Source: Auraticoccus cholistanensis (GTDB lineage Bacteria > Actinomycetota > Actinomycetes > Propionibacteriales > Propionibacteriaceae). Taken from it: DNA of 64,000 bases. The translations under genes were made by a program, and so were the position numbers. Positions 29,561 through 39,178 of the stretch are shown piece after piece (the stretch's first letter is position 1; every line of letters starts with the position of its first letter). Under the pieces are notes generated by a model. The model saw only the letters and a program-made list of their open reading frames with translations, searched no databases and was not told the origin of the DNA. The DNA is taken from positions 538,522-602,521 of the forward strand of contig NZ_WPCU01000010.1 of NCBI RefSeq assembly GCF_009742705.1, read 5' to 3'.

Positions 29561-30932
29561 CGGCTCCTGCTCTGGTGGTGTCCGGCGTGTGCTGGACGGG
29601 TCGTGGGTCGGGCTCGGGCTGCTCGGCGCCGTCGGTGTCGTCCGGCTCGGCGGCCGGCCCGCCCTCCTCGGGCGCGCGCTGCACCAGCACGGTACCGATG
29701 CCCTTGCGCCGCCCGCCGGCGCGCTCGGCCACCAGCTCCAGGCCCTCGACGACCACCGAGGAGCCGGCGATCGGGACCCGTCCCAGGTGCTTGGCCAGCA
29801 GCCCGCCGATGGTGTCGACGTCCTCGTCCTCGAGCCGGATCCCGAACAGCTCTCCGACCTCGTCGACGGCCAGCCGCGAGGTGACCCGGTAGCGGCCCGG
29901 CCCGAGCTCGGTGACGGGATCGACCTCGCGGTCGTACTCGTCGACGATCTCGCCGACGATCTCCTCCAGGATGTCCTCGATGGTGGCCAGCCCGGCGGTG
30001 CCGCCGAACTCGTCGACCACCATGACCAGGTGGCTGCGGGTCAGCTGCATCTCGCGCAGCAGGGCGTCCACCGGCTTGGAGTCGGGCACCCAGGTCACCG
30101 GCCGCATCACCTTCGACACCCGCTCCGACGTCTCGGCGCGCGGGTTGTCGAACTGGCGGCGCATCAGGTCCTTGAGGTAGACCACGCCGACGACGTCGTC
30201 CAGCCCGTCGCGGGTGACCGGGATCCGGCTGTAGCCCGAGCGCAGCGCCAGCGAGACCGCCTGCCGCAGCGACTTGTGCTCCTCGATCGAGACGATCTCG
30301 GTGCGCGGCACCATCACCTCCTTGACGATGGTGTCGCCGAGCTCGAAGACGGAATGGATCATCCGGCGCTCGCGCGCCTCGATCAGCTCGCTGGCCTCGG
30401 CCATGTCCACCAGCTCACGCAGCTCGGCCTCGCTGGAGAACGGCCCGTCGCTGAACCCGCGGCCCGGGGTGAGCGCGTTGCCGATGAGGATGAGCAGCTG
30501 CGGCACCGGGCCGAGCACCGAGGTCAGCGCCCCCAGCGGCCCGGCGGCGGCGCAGGCCACCCGGTCGGCGTGCTGGCGGCCCAGCGTGCGCGGGGCGACG
30601 CCCCACAGCAGGAACGAGACGACGATCATCGACCCGGCGGCCACCAGGTACTGCAGCCAGGTCGGCTCGAGGTGGGCGAAGACCACGTCGGCGACCAGCA
30701 CGATCGCGGTGATCTCGCAGATGGTGCGCAGGAAGAGCGCGGTGTTGAGGTACGGCGCCGGGTCCTGCACCACCACCAGCAGCCGGGCCGCACCCGGACG
30801 CCCGTCGTCGACGAGCTCCTGGGCGCGGGCCTTGGAGAAGGAGGCGAGCGCGGACTCGGCCGCCGCCAGCAGGGCGGCCACCACGGCCAGCACGCCGGCG
30901 GAGACCAGCAGCACGACGTCGGCCTGGGTCAC
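29541..30932 (-). CDS. CNNM/CorC family membrane protein with CBS pair (hemolysin-like)
   Basis: Membrane protein of 463 residues, with architecture of magnesium/cobalt efflux or homeostasis proteins. The N-terminal CNNM (DUF21) domain has four hydrophobic segments within residues 1-160. A CBS pair follows at about 190-330, beginning VKEVMVPRTEIVSIEE and including SHLVMVVDEFGGTAGLATIEDILEEIVGEI. A CorC_HlyC domain follows to about residue 415, then an acidic tail. Its position between ybeY and era is widely conserved. It overlaps era by 20 bases and is 45 bases after ybeY. Confidence 0.93.
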   Translation of the reverse strand: MTQADVVLLVSAGVLAVVAALLAAAESALASFSKARAQELVDDGRPGAARLLVVVQDPAPYLNTALFLRTICEITAIVLVADVVFAHLEPTWLQYLVAAGSMIVVSFLLWGVAPRTLGRQHADRVACAAAGPLGALTSVLGPVPQLLILIGNALTPGRGFSDGPFSSEAELRELVDMAEASELIEARERRMIHSVFELGDTIVKEVMVPRTEIVSIEEHKSLRQAVSLALRSGYSRIPVTRDGLDDVVGVVYLKDLMRRQFDNPRAETSERVSKVMRPVTWVPDSKPVDALLREMQLTRSHLVMVVDEFGGTAGLATIEDILEEIVGEIVDEYDREVDPVTELGPGRYRVTSRLAVDEVGELFGIRLEDEDVDTIGGLLAKHLGRVPIAGSSVVVEGLELVAERAGGRRKGIGTVLVQRAPEEGGPAAEPDDTDGAEQPEPDPRPVQHTPDTTRAGADDHHTA

Positions 30933-30977
30933 CGCGCCGCCCTCCGGGCCGCCGGCGGGGGTTGGTCGTCGTCCACC

Positions 30978-31448
30978 TCAGCGCCCCCGGGCGAGCGGGC
31001 GCTCGTCGGCCCAGGCGGCCAGCAGCGCGTCCTTGAGGTCGAACATGACCTTCTTCTCCTCGGGCTCGGCGTGGTCGTGACCGAGCAGGTGCAGCAGGCC
31101 GTGCACCAGCAGGTACTCCGCCTCCTGCTCGGCGGTCCGGCCGTGCTCGGCGGCCTGCCGGCTGGTGACGCTCGGGCACAGCACGATGTCGCCCAGCAGC
31201 CCCTCCGGCGGGTCCTCGTCGTCCAGCGGGGCGCGCAGCTCGTCCATCGGGAAGGAGAGCACGTCGGTGGGACCGGGCTCGCCCATGAACCGCTCGTGGT
31301 AGGCCGACATGGTCTCCTCGTCGACCAGCACGATGCTCAGCTCGGCCAGCGGGTGGATCCGCAGCCGGTCCAGCACGAACGTCGCCAGGGCCACCAGGCC
31401 AGCGGTGTCGACCTGCTGGCCCGACTCGTTGTTGAGCTCGACCGTCAC
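30978..31448 (-). CDS. ybeY: Endoribonuclease YbeY (rRNA maturation)
   Basis: Zinc-dependent endoribonuclease of 156 residues needed for 16S rRNA 3'-end maturation and 70S quality control. The zinc motif is LLVHGLLHLLGHDHAEPEE near residue 120, the canonical HxxxHxxxxxH. The central TDVLSFPMDEL is also conserved. GTG or ATG in this frame at 31448 is ten bases after the phoH stop, so the two are translated from one message. The CNNM protein and era follow. Confidence 0.96.
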   Translation of the reverse strand: MTVELNNESGQQVDTAGLVALATFVLDRLRIHPLAELSIVLVDEETMSAYHERFMGEPGPTDVLSFPMDELRAPLDDEDPPEGLLGDIVLCPSVTSRQAAEHGRTAEQEAEYLLVHGLLHLLGHDHAEPEEKKVMFDLKDALLAAWADERPLARGR

Positions 31449-31458
31449 CGCGGGCCCG

Positions 31459-32586
31459 TCACCGGTTCGAGCGGCGGCGTGCGCCGTTCTGCTCGGCCTG
31501 CACCGACTCGAACTGGTCGTAGGCGGCGACGATCCGCCCGACCAGCTTGTGCCGCACCACGTCGTGGTTGGTGAGCTGGCAGAAGGCGATGTCCTCCACG
31601 CCCTCGAGCACGCCCTGCACCGCGCGCAGACCGCTGCGGGTGCCCCCGGGCAGGTCGACCTGGGTGATGTCGCCGGTGACCACCATCTTGGCCCCGAACC
31701 CGAGCCGGGTCAGGAACATCTTCATCTGCTCCATCGAGGTGTTCTGGGCCTCGTCGAGGATGATGAAGGCGTCGTTGAGGGTGCGCCCGCGCATGTAGGC
31801 CAGCGGGGCCACCTCGATGGTGCCGGAGGTCAGCAGCCGCGGGATCGAGTCGGGGTCGACCATGTCGTGCAGCGCGTCGTAGAGCGGACGCAGGTAGGGG
31901 TCGATCTTCTCGTTCAGCGTGCCGGGCAGGAAGCCCAGGCTCTCCCCCGCCTCGACCGCCGGCCGGGTCAGGATGATGCGGTTGACGTCCTTGCGCTGCA
32001 GCGCCTGCACCGCCTTCGCCATGGCCAGGTAGGTCTTGCCGGTACCGGCGGGGCCGATGCCGAACACGACGGTGTGGCGGTCGATGGCGTCGACGTAGCG
32101 CTTCTGGTTCAGCGTCTTGGGCCGGATCGTCCTGCCGCGGTTGGACAGGATGTTCTGGGTCAGCACCTCGGCCGGGGTGGTGTCGGCGCTCTGGCCCATC
32201 ATCGAGACCAGCCGCTCGACGGTGTCGGCGGCCAGACCCTGGCCGGTGCGCAGCACGGTGATCATCTCGGTCAGCACGTCGGCGCCCTGGGCGATGGCCT
32301 CGGGGGCGCCGGTGAGGGTGACCTCGTTGCCCCGCACGTGGATGTCGGCGTCCAGCTCGCGCTCGAGGATCCGCAGGAACTCGTCGCGGGGGCCGAGGAC
32401 GTTGACCATGTCGATGGAGGTGGGGACGGTGATGCGGCGGGTGCCGCCGACCTCCGCGGTGGTGGCGAGCGCCGGCCCCTCACCGGTGGTGGGGTGGATG
32501 CTCGCGCCCTGTGGTGTCGTCAGGATGGTCCTCCGTGGTTCCGCCGGGACGTCAGTGGCCTCCGGCGATCGTGTCTGTGCCGCCAT
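31459..32586 (-). CDS. phoH: PhoH-like ATPase
   Basis: Cytoplasmic P-loop ATPase of 375 residues, thought to act in RNA metabolism with YbeY. A short KH-like N-terminal region ([23 protein letters not shown]) precedes the PhoH domain, which has Walker A GPAGTGKT near residue 185, Walker [11 protein letters not shown] near 285 and [13 protein letters not shown]. The ATG at 32586 is proposed; an upstream in-frame extension would lack any ribosome site, and a CTG preceded by GGAGG lies 20 codons inside as a less likely alternative. It heads the phoH-ybeY-CNNM-era operon. Confidence 0.92.
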   Translation of the reverse strand: MAAQTRSPEATDVPAEPRRTILTTPQGASIHPTTGEGPALATTAEVGGTRRITVPTSIDMVNVLGPRDEFLRILERELDADIHVRGNEVTLTGAPEAIAQGADVLTEMITVLRTGQGLAADTVERLVSMMGQSADTTPAEVLTQNILSNRGRTIRPKTLNQKRYVDAIDRHTVVFGIGPAGTGKTYLAMAKAVQALQRKDVNRIILTRPAVEAGESLGFLPGTLNEKIDPYLRPLYDALHDMVDPDSIPRLLTSGTIEVAPLAYMRGRTLNDAFIILDEAQNTSMEQMKMFLTRLGFGAKMVVTGDITQVDLPGGTRSGLRAVQGVLEGVEDIAFCQLTNHDVVRHKLVGRIVAAYDQFESVQAEQNGARRRSNR

Positions 32587-32675
32587 CCTACGTCGCCGAC
32601 GCCCGGCGCCCCAGGGAGTTGCCGGAAGCGGCCAGGTGGCGCGCGGAGGCCGGCTCCGCACGCCACCCGGGGTGG

Positions 32676-33194
32676 TCAGACCCGCAGGTCCGGGTCGTCG
32701 GGCAGCGTGACGGTGTCGTCGTCCACCACGTGCACGGCGGCCTCCTCGGCCCCGGCACCGGCGTTGTCGATGCCGACGTCGGTGGCCACCAGGTCCTTCT
32801 CGACGTCGGGCACGCCCATCCCCTCCCCGCCGGAGGAGGAGGTCAGCCGGCCGGCCCGCTCGTCGCCCACCTGGGCGTCGTCGAGGAACTCCGCGTCCTC
32901 GGCCACGACGTCCTCCGCGGTGGTGTCGGAGTCCAGGGTCTGCGGGGCGGGCAGGTCGTCGTCCACGCCGATGTCGGGCTCCTCCTGGGCGATCCGCTGG
33001 TCGAGGGTCTCGCCCTCGCGCTGCTCGGCGACGGTGTTGCCGAAGCCCTCGGCCGCCGACCAGCCGTCGGGGGCCGTGAAGCCCTGGTCGAGCGGGTCGT
33101 CGCCGGGCTTCTCGTCCTCCAGGGTGCGGTGGAACTCGCCCTGGTCCAGCTGCTCGGCCTCGTCGGGGACGATGTCGTCTGAGTAGTCGCTCAT
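32676..33194 (-). CDS. DUF5709 family acidic protein
   Basis: Strongly acidic soluble protein of 172 residues, rich in Asp and Glu, probably partly disordered. The DUF5709 pattern is recognisable: DEGEQ-type repeats in FHRTLEDEKPGDDPLDQGFTAPDGW, followed by EQREGETLDQRIAQEEPDIG. Its function is unknown; the family is confined largely to actinobacteria. It starts 44 bases downstream of the dps gene on the same strand, so co-expression in stress is plausible. No membrane segment or cysteine is seen. Confidence 0.8.
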   Translation of the reverse strand: MSDYSDDIVPDEAEQLDQGEFHRTLEDEKPGDDPLDQGFTAPDGWSAAEGFGNTVAEQREGETLDQRIAQEEPDIGVDDDLPAPQTLDSDTTAEDVVAEDAEFLDDAQVGDERAGRLTSSSGGEGMGVPDVEKDLVATDVGIDNAGAGAEEAAVHVVDDDTVTLPDDPDLRV

Positions 33195-33238
33195 GGTGCT
33201 CCTCGCTGTGTCGGGTCGGTGGTCCTGGGCGGGACCGC

Positions 33239-33754
33239 TCAGGTGAGCGGGGTCCCGGCGCCCTCGCGGATCGGCGGCGGCGGGGTCACGTTGGCCTCGC
33301 GGTTCTCCGCGCCGACCATCCAGGCCAGCTGCTCCAGCCGCTCCAGGATGCCGTGCAGGATGTCGGCGCTGGTCGGGTCCTCGGCGTCGACGGCGTCGTG
33401 CACCTCCCGCATCCGGGCGCAGGCGGCGTACATGGCCGCCACCACCAGGTCGACGGTCGTGGTCGTGTCCACCTCGCCCTCGGGGAAGGGCGGCAGCGAG
33501 GTCTTCTCGGCCACCGTGGTCGCCCGGCCGTCGGGGGTGATGTAGAGCGCGCGCATGCGCTCGGCCACGTCGTCGGAGAACTGGCGGGCGGCGTCGACGA
33601 TCTCGTCGAGCTGCAGGTGCAGGTCGCGGAAGTTGCGGCCGACCACGTTCCAGTGGGCCTGCTTGCCCTGCAGGTGCAGCTCGATCAGGTCCACGTGCAC
33701 CGCCTGAAGGTGGTCGGCCAGCTCCTGGGACGCCTTGAAGGCCGGTCTCACCAT
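33239..33754 (-). CDS. dps: Dps-family DNA-binding ferritin-like protein
   Basis: Dodecameric miniferritin of 171 residues that oxidises and stores iron and protects DNA under oxidative stress or starvation. The ferroxidase ligands appear in LQGKQAHWNVVGRNFRDLHLQLDEIVDAA (His, Asp, Glu across two subunits, residues about 30-60). The short C-terminal tail is proline-rich rather than Lys-rich, so direct DNA binding is uncertain. ATG 33754 follows GAGGAGAGGAG. The DUF5709 gene follows 44 bases later. The 259-base gap before the S1 protease gene holds only promoters; no other feature was recognised. Confidence 0.92.
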   Translation of the reverse strand: MVRPAFKASQELADHLQAVHVDLIELHLQGKQAHWNVVGRNFRDLHLQLDEIVDAARQFSDDVAERMRALYITPDGRATTVAEKTSLPPFPEGEVDTTTTVDLVVAAMYAACARMREVHDAVDAEDPTSADILHGILERLEQLAWMVGAENREANVTPPPPIREGAGTPLT

Positions 33755-34013
33755 GCTGTTCTCCTCTCCTCGCTCGCGGCCGGTCGGTCACCGGCCGGCT
33801 CGTCACGCACACGGCCCCGCATGACGGGGCCGTCGCGACGTTACCCGGCCCCGGCCGAGCCACACCGCCGGCCGCCCGGACGCAGGACCGCCCTTGACGG
33901 CGTCCGGGCCGGTGCTTAGCGTCGGCGCCACGCTCCGCCTCCGGGCGGATCGGCAGAGTGACCCACCCCCCTGTCGCTCGGCCCCCGAAGCGACGCCACA
34001 GGAAGGCTCAGCC

Positions 34014-35195
34014 GTGACCCACCCCCGTCCCGCACGCCCCCGCGTGCTCACCCTGGCCGTCGCCGCCCTCACCGCCTGCGCGGTGGTCGGCGGCGTCGGA
34101 CCGGCCCCCGCCTCGGCCGAGGCCCGCTCCGGCATGGAGCAGGCGCTCGCCCGCAGCGAGGGCACCACCGTGGCCCAGGCCCGCCAGCAGATCGCCACCG
34201 AGAACGCCCTCAGCGCCAAGGCCGCCCGCCTCGACGCCTCCCTCGCCGACAGCGAGCACGCCGGCAGCTGGATCGCCGGCGACGAGCTCGTGGTGGCGGT
34301 CACCACCGACGAGGCGGCGGCCGAGGTCCGTGCCGCGGGCGCCAGGCCCGAGACCGTCCGGCGCAGCCAGGCCGACCTTGACGCCGTCCAGGCCCGGCTC
34401 GACCGCCTGGCCCGCACCGGCGGGGCCGGCGGCGTGCTCAGCTGGGGCGCCGACCCCCGCTCCAACGCCGTGACCGTCGAGGTGGCCGCCGGCGCCGACG
34501 ACGCCGCCACCGAGGCCTTCGTGGCCGAGGCCGAGGAGCTGGGCGCGGAGGTCGTGCGCAGCGGGGCCGAGATCCGTCCGCTGGCCTCGGTGCTGGGCGG
34601 CCAGGAGTACGTCATCGACAACGCCTACGTGTGCTCCACCGGCTTCGGCGCCCGCGACTCCGCCGGCCGCCCGGTGGTGGTGACCGCGGGGCACTGCACC
34701 GAGGGCGCCAGCCGCTTCACCTTCCGGGGCACCACACTCGGCACGCACCGCAGCACCCGCTTCCCCGGCGACGACTGGGGCACCATCGCCGCCGCCAGCA
34801 CGCACACCCTGGTGGCCGCGGTCGACACCTACGACGGCTCCTCCGTCCGGGTCGCCGGGTCCACGGCGGCCGCGGTGGGCGCCAACCTGTGCAAGAGCGG
34901 ACGGACCACCGACTGGACCTGCGGACGGGTCACCGGGCTCAACCGCACGGTCAACTACGGCGGCGGTGACATCGTCAGCGGGCTGACCGAGCACACCGCC
35001 TGCGTCGAGCAGGGCGACTCCGGCGGCGCCAACGTCTCCGGCACGCAGGCCCAGGGGGTCAGCAGCGGCGGCGCCCTCTACAGCTCCGGCGGCAGCCTCG
35101 TCTGCGGCGAGAAGGTGGGCCAGCGCAACGCCGCCTACTTCCAGCCGCTGAACGAGGTGCTGCAGCGCGAGGGGCTGCGGCTGCTGACCAGCTGA
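34014..35195 (+). CDS. Secreted streptogrisin/alpha-lytic-type serine protease (S1E) with propeptide
   Basis: Secreted chymotrypsin-fold protease of 393 residues. A signal peptide covers about residues 1-35 (ending PAPASAEA). A pro-region of about 165 residues follows, with the alpha-lytic pro-domain-like part GDELVVAVTTDEAAAEVRAAG. The mature enzyme starts near VIDNAYVCSTGF. The triad is His in VTAGHCTEG near 226, Asp in FPGDDWGTIA near 252 and Ser in QGDSGG near 337. Four cysteines pair around His and Ser loops. GTG 34014 has AGGAAGG upstream. It is an accessory gene between dps and rsmE. Confidence 0.93.
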   Translation: MTHPRPARPRVLTLAVAALTACAVVGGVGPAPASAEARSGMEQALARSEGTTVAQARQQIATENALSAKAARLDASLADSEHAGSWIAGDELVVAVTTDEAAAEVRAAGARPETVRRSQADLDAVQARLDRLARTGGAGGVLSWGADPRSNAVTVEVAAGADDAATEAFVAEAEELGAEVVRSGAEIRPLASVLGGQEYVIDNAYVCSTGFGARDSAGRPVVVTAGHCTEGASRFTFRGTTLGTHRSTRFPGDDWGTIAAASTHTLVAAVDTYDGSSVRVAGSTAAAVGANLCKSGRTTDWTCGRVTGLNRTVNYGGGDIVSGLTEHTACVEQGDSGGANVSGTQAQGVSSGGALYSSGGSLVCGEKVGQRNAAYFQPLNEVLQREGLRLLTS

Positions 35196-35211
35196 GGGGC
35201 ACCACCCGCGC

Positions 35212-35244
35212 GCCGGCCGGTGGGCCCCCGGCTCACCGGCCGGC
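35212..35244. terminator. Strong hairpin between convergent S1 protease and rsmE
   Basis: GCCGGCCGGTG (35212-35222) and CACCGGCCGGC (35234-35244) form a perfect 11-bp stem with an 11-base loop. The right arm extends into the rsmE coding end and includes most of its stop codon. Confidence 0.6.
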
Positions 35245-35967
35245 CAGCGCCAGCAGCTGCGCGACGGCCACCACCCCGGCGGTGGAGGTGCGCAGCACGG
35301 TGTCGGTGAGCAGCACCGGGCGCCCGCCGGCCCCGGCCAGGGCGGACAGCTCCTCATCGGTGATGCCGCCCTCGGGCCCGACCACCAGCGCCAGCGAACC
35401 GCCGACCGGCGGCGGGTCGGCGGCCAGCGTCCGGGCGGCGGACTCGTGCAGCACCAGCACGTGGTCGACCCCGGCCAGCCGCGGCACCAGCTGGCGGGTG
35501 CTGTGCACCGGCTCGACCACCGGGACGCTCAGCCGGCGCGACTGCTTGGCCGCCTCGCGGGCACTGGCCTGCCACCTCGCCCGGGACCGCTCGCCGCGCT
35601 CGCCCTGCCAGCGCACGACCGAGCGCGCCGACTGCCAGGGCACCACCACGTCCACCCCGACCTCGGTCAGCACCTCCACCGCCAGCTCGGCCCGGTCGCC
35701 CTTGGGCAGGGCCTGCACCACCGTCAGGTGCCAGGGGCGCGGGGTCTCGGTCAGCAGCTCCCGGACCAGCACCCGGACCTCGGAGCGCTCGGCCGAGACC
35801 ACCTCGCCGCGGACGCCGCGGCCCCCGCCGTCGGCGAGCACCACCGACTCCCCCGGGGCCAGCCGCTTGACCGTGGCGGCGTGACGGCCCTCCGGCCCGT
35901 CCAGCAGCACGGTGTCCCCCACCGCCGGCGACGGCTGCAGGGGGTGCAGGAAGCAGGGGTCAGTCAT
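35233..35967 (-). CDS. rsmE: 16S rRNA m3U1498 methyltransferase RsmE
   Basis: SPOUT-class methyltransferase of 244 residues that methylates U1498 in 16S rRNA using S-adenosylmethionine. The PUA-like N-terminus ([31 protein letters not shown]) is followed by the trefoil-knot domain with [19 protein letters not shown], the SAM-binding signature, near residue 190, and the final [19 protein letters not shown]. The ATG overlaps the dnaJ stop by eight bases, showing the hrcA-dnaJ-rsmE operon typical of actinobacteria. Confidence 0.95.
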   Translation of the reverse strand: MTDPCFLHPLQPSPAVGDTVLLDGPEGRHAATVKRLAPGESVVLADGGGRGVRGEVVSAERSEVRVLVRELLTETPRPWHLTVVQALPKGDRAELAVEVLTEVGVDVVVPWQSARSVVRWQGERGERSRARWQASAREAAKQSRRLSVPVVEPVHSTRQLVPRLAGVDHVLVLHESAARTLAADPPPVGGSLALVVGPEGGITDEELSALAGAGGRPVLLTDTVLRTSTAGVVAVAQLLALAGR

Positions 35968-37138
35968 GCCCGCCGAAGGCCTCGCGGAGGCGGGAGAACA
36001 CGCCCTTGCCGGTCTTCTGCACCGTGGGCTGCACGGTGGCCTCGTCGCGCAGCTCGGCCAGGCGGCGCAGCAGCTCGCGCTGCTCCTCGTCCAGCCGGGT
36101 CGGGGTCTGCACCAGGAAGGTGACGCCCAGGTCGCCCCGGCCGCCGCCGCGCAGCCGCGGCACGCCCTGGCCGGGGACGGCCACCCGCGCCCCGGACTGG
36201 GTGCCGGCGGGCACCTCCAGCTCGACCTCGGGCTCGCCGAGGTCGTCGTCGGGACGGTCGGCGGCCAGCGTCTGCACGGTCACCGTGGTGCCCAGCGCGG
36301 CGGCGGTCATCGGGATCCGCACCACCATCTCCAGGTCGTCGCCCTCGCGGCGGAAGACGTCGTGGTTGCGCACGGCCAGCTCGACGAAGAGGTCCCCGGC
36401 GGGACCGCCGCCGGGGCCGACCTCGCCGTGGTTGGCCAGGTGGATCCGGTTGCCGGTGGCCACCCCGGCCGGGATCTTGACGTTGATGGTGCGCTGGGCG
36501 CGGACGCGGCCCTCCCCGGCGCACTCGTGGCAGGGGTTGGGGATGATCGTCCCGTAGCCGCGGCAGCCGGGGCAGGGCTGGGTGGTGCGGATGTCGCCCA
36601 GGAAGGAGCGCTGCACCGCGGTGACCTCGCCCTGGCCGTGGCAGGTGGGGCACCGGGTGGGCTCGCCGCCGTCGGCCGCGCCCTTGCCGCTGCAGACCGG
36701 GCACAGCACGGCCGTGTCGACCCGGACCGGCTTGGTGATGCCGAACGCCGCCTCGGCCAGGTCCAGCTGCAGCCGGACGAGCGCGTCCTGGCCGCGGCGC
36801 ACCCGCGAGCGGGGGCCGCGGGTGGCCTGGCCGCCGAACATGGCGTCGACGAGGTTGGTGAAGTCGAAGCCGGCGCTGCCGCCGAACCCGCCGGGGAAGC
36901 CCTGGCCGCCGAAGCCGCCCATCGAGCTCGGGTCGCCGCCGCGGTCGTAGATGTCGCGCTTGCGGGGGTCCTTGAGGGTCTCGTAGGCCTCGTTGATCTG
37001 CTTGAACTTCTCGTTGGCGTCCTCGGTCTGGGCGACGTCGGGGTGCACCTTCATGGCCAGCTTGCGGTAGGCCTTCTTGATCTGGTCCTCGGTCGCGTCG
37101 CGCGGGACGCCCAGGACCTCGTAGTAGTCGGTGCTCAT
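35960..37138 (-). CDS. dnaJ: Molecular chaperone DnaJ
   Basis: Type I Hsp40 co-chaperone of 392 residues. The J domain (1-70) includes the HPD motif in [12 protein letters not shown] Gly/Phe-rich linker follows (about 75-110). The zinc-finger domain has four CxxCxGxG repeats: [24 protein letters not shown] and CHECAGEG. The C-terminal substrate-binding domain then follows. It is 80 bases downstream of hrcA, whose product should repress the operon through the CIRCE site. As in other actinobacteria, this is the second DnaJ type next to hrcA. Confidence 0.97.
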   Translation of the reverse strand: MSTDYYEVLGVPRDATEDQIKKAYRKLAMKVHPDVAQTEDANEKFKQINEAYETLKDPRKRDIYDRGGDPSSMGGFGGQGFPGGFGGSAGFDFTNLVDAMFGGQATRGPRSRVRRGQDALVRLQLDLAEAAFGITKPVRVDTAVLCPVCSGKGAADGGEPTRCPTCHGQGEVTAVQRSFLGDIRTTQPCPGCRGYGTIIPNPCHECAGEGRVRAQRTINVKIPAGVATGNRIHLANHGEVGPGGGPAGDLFVELAVRNHDVFRREGDDLEMVVRIPMTAAALGTTVTVQTLAADRPDDDLGEPEVELEVPAGTQSGARVAVPGQGVPRLRGGGRGDLGVTFLVQTPTRLDEEQRELLRRLAELRDEATVQPTVQKTGKGVFSRLREAFGGHD

Positions 37139-37218
37139 CGTCGTGTCGTCGTCCTTCTTCCCGGGTGCGCGGGTGGGAGGGGCCAGCGGCGTGGCCCGTG
37201 GTCGGGTGGGCGGGCGGG

Positions 37219-38235
37219 TCAGCTCTCGGCGAGGAAGCGGCCGACGTAGCGGGCCACGGCTCGCACCGAGGCCATGGTGGAGGGGTAGTCCATGCGGGTG
37301 GGCCCCACCACGCCCAGGCTGGCCCAGATGTCGCCGTCGCTGCCGTAGGCGCTGGCCACCAGGGAGGTGGTCTGCAGCTCACGGTACGGGTTCTCCTGCC
37401 CGATCCGCACCGTGACGTCGCCCGGGGTGGCCGCCTCGCCCAGCAGCTTGAGCAGCACCACCTGCTCCTCGAGGGCCTCCAGCACCGGCTTGACCGTCGT
37501 CTCGAACTCGTCGCCGAACCGGGTCAGGTTCGGCACCCCGCCCACCACCACGCGGGTGGCCGTGCTGGTGCCGAGGACCTCGAGCAGGGTGCTGCTGACC
37601 TGGGCGGCCATCGCGCCGAGGTGCGGGGGGACGTGGTCGGCCATCGTGCCCAGGCTGCTGGCGGCGTCGGTCAGGCTGGCACCGGCGGTGGCCGCGTTGA
37701 CCAGGGTGCGCAGCTCGGCCAGGTCGGCCTCGCCGTGCCCGGGCAGGTCCACCGAGCGCTGGTGCACCTTGCCGGTGCTGGTGATGACGATGGCCAGCAC
37801 CCGGTCGGCGCTGAGCGAGACGAGCTCGATGTGGCGCAGCGACTCGCTGCTGAGCACCGGGTACTGCACGATCGCGACCTGGCGGGTGACCTGGGCCAGC
37901 AGCCGGACGGTGCGGCCCACCACGTCGTCGAGGTCGAGGGCGCCGGAGAGGAAGGTGCTGATGGCGCGGCGCTCCGCCGGCGACAGCGGCTTGACCCCGG
38001 CGAGGCGGTCGATGAAGAGCCGGTAGCCCTTGTCGGTGGGGATGCGCCCGGCGCTGGTGTGGGGCTGGGTGATGTACCCCTCCTCCTCCAGCGCGGCCAT
38101 GTCGTTGCGGACGGTGGCCGGCGAGACGCCGAGGTTGTGGCGCTCGACCAGGGCCTTGGAACCGACCGGCTCCTGGCTGGAGACGTAGTCGGACACGATG
38201 GCCCGCAGCACCTGCAGCTTCCTGTCCTCCAGCAC
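37219..38235 (-). CDS. hrcA: Heat-inducible transcription repressor HrcA
   Basis: Repressor of class I heat-shock genes that binds CIRCE and is stabilised by GroEL; 338 residues. The winged-helix domain (1-75) includes [35 protein letters not shown], then [18 protein letters not shown]. The C-terminal GAF-like domain ends with [24 protein letters not shown] 38235 ([13 protein letters not shown]) is chosen, as an upstream in-frame ATG lies inside the CIRCE palindrome; GGAGGAGGA precedes it. It heads hrcA-dnaJ-rsmE. Confidence 0.96.
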   Translation of the reverse strand: MLEDRKLQVLRAIVSDYVSSQEPVGSKALVERHNLGVSPATVRNDMAALEEEGYITQPHTSAGRIPTDKGYRLFIDRLAGVKPLSPAERRAISTFLSGALDLDDVVGRTVRLLAQVTRQVAIVQYPVLSSESLRHIELVSLSADRVLAIVITSTGKVHQRSVDLPGHGEADLAELRTLVNAATAGASLTDAASSLGTMADHVPPHLGAMAAQVSSTLLEVLGTSTATRVVVGGVPNLTRFGDEFETTVKPVLEALEEQVVLLKLLGEAATPGDVTVRIGQENPYRELQTTSLVASAYGSDGDIWASLGVVGPTRMDYPSTMASVRAVARYVGRFLAES

Positions 38236-38260
38236 GTCCTCCTCCTCCCCGCACGGGGCG

Positions 38261-38289
38261 ACTGGCACTCCTCCCGGCAGAGTGCCAGT
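38261..38289. promoter_or_regulatory. CIRCE operator for HrcA
   Basis: ACTGGCACTC and GAGTGCCAGT flank nine bases, a perfect inverted repeat of 10-9-10 that matches the CIRCE consensus (GCACTC-N9-GAGTGC core). It is 25 bases before the hrcA GTG and ten before the divergent metallo-beta-lactamase start, so HrcA may control both. Confidence 0.92.
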
Positions 38290-38298
38290 CTAGCCGTT

Positions 38299-39165
38299 GT
38301 GCAACCAGGAGCGGGTAGGTCCGGGTCGTGGCAGCTGGTGGCCGACCGGGTGTGGAGGGCCGTGGCCGAGCCGGACTCGGTCACCGTGGCGGTGGTGGCC
38401 GGCGAGGAGGCGGCGCTGGTGGTCGACCCCGGTTCCACGCCGGAGCAGGGCCGGGCGCTGCGGGCCGAGGCCGAGGAGCTGACCGGGCTGCCGGTGCGCG
38501 GCGCGGTGGCCACCCACGCCCACTCCGACCACGCCTTCGGGCTCGCCGCCTTCGACGACCTGACCACCTGGGGCCACGAGGGCCTGGCCGAGGCGCTGAG
38601 GGCGGAGCCGGCCCGCACGGCGGCCCGCCGGCTCGGGCTGGACCCGGCCGCGCTGGCGGCCCCCAACCGTCCCTTCGCGCTGGCGGCCGGTGTGGACCTC
38701 GGCGGTCGCTGGGTCGAGCTGGCCCACCTGGGCGAGGGCCACACCACCTCCGACGTCGTGGTGGTGGTGGCCGACGCCGGCGTCGTGCTGGTCGGCGACC
38801 TGCTGGAGTCCGCGGGTCCGCCGTGGTGGGGCGAGGACTCGGCCCCGGACGCCTGGCCGGCCACCCTGGACGCCGTGCTCGGTCTGCTGGCCGGCGGCCG
38901 CGTCCGGGCGCTGCCGGGGCACGGTCCCGCCCTCTCCTTCTCCGACGCGCTGCTGCAGCGCGGTCAGGTGGCGGCCGTGGCCGGGGAGATCGAGCGGCTG
39001 CTGGTGGCCGGCACCCCGGTGGAGCAGGCCGCCGCGCAGGGCAGCTGGCCCTTCCCGGTCGAGCACGTCGCCGCCGGCGTCCCCACCGGCTACCGGCGGC
39101 TCACCGAGCGGGGCGTGCGGCCGTCCCGCGACCTGCCGATCACCCCCGTCCGCCGCCCGGACTGA
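38299..39165 (+). CDS. MBL-fold metallo-hydrolase
   Basis: Metallo-beta-lactamase fold hydrolase of about 288 residues. The metal motif is ATHAHSDHAFGL near residue 75 (HxHxDH), with the next His in HLGEGHTTSDVVV and Asp in VLVGDLLESAG, and the last His in LPGHGPAL. The layout resembles class B-like hydrolases, but substrate is unknown. GTG 38299 is favoured, because CAGTCT lies seven bases upstream and the family start WQLVADRVWRAV needs this region; GTG 38338 is the alternative. Divergent from hrcA across CIRCE, it could be a heat-shock gene. Confidence 0.82.
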   Translation: MQPGAGRSGSWQLVADRVWRAVAEPDSVTVAVVAGEEAALVVDPGSTPEQGRALRAEAEELTGLPVRGAVATHAHSDHAFGLAAFDDLTTWGHEGLAEALRAEPARTAARRLGLDPAALAAPNRPFALAAGVDLGGRWVELAHLGEGHTTSDVVVVVADAGVVLVGDLLESAGPPWWGEDSAPDAWPATLDAVLGLLAGGRVRALPGHGPALSFSDALLQRGQVAAVAGEIERLLVAGTPVEQAAAQGSWPFPVEHVAAGVPTGYRRLTERGVRPSRDLPITPVRRPD

Positions 39166-39178
39166 CCCCGGGCGCCTC

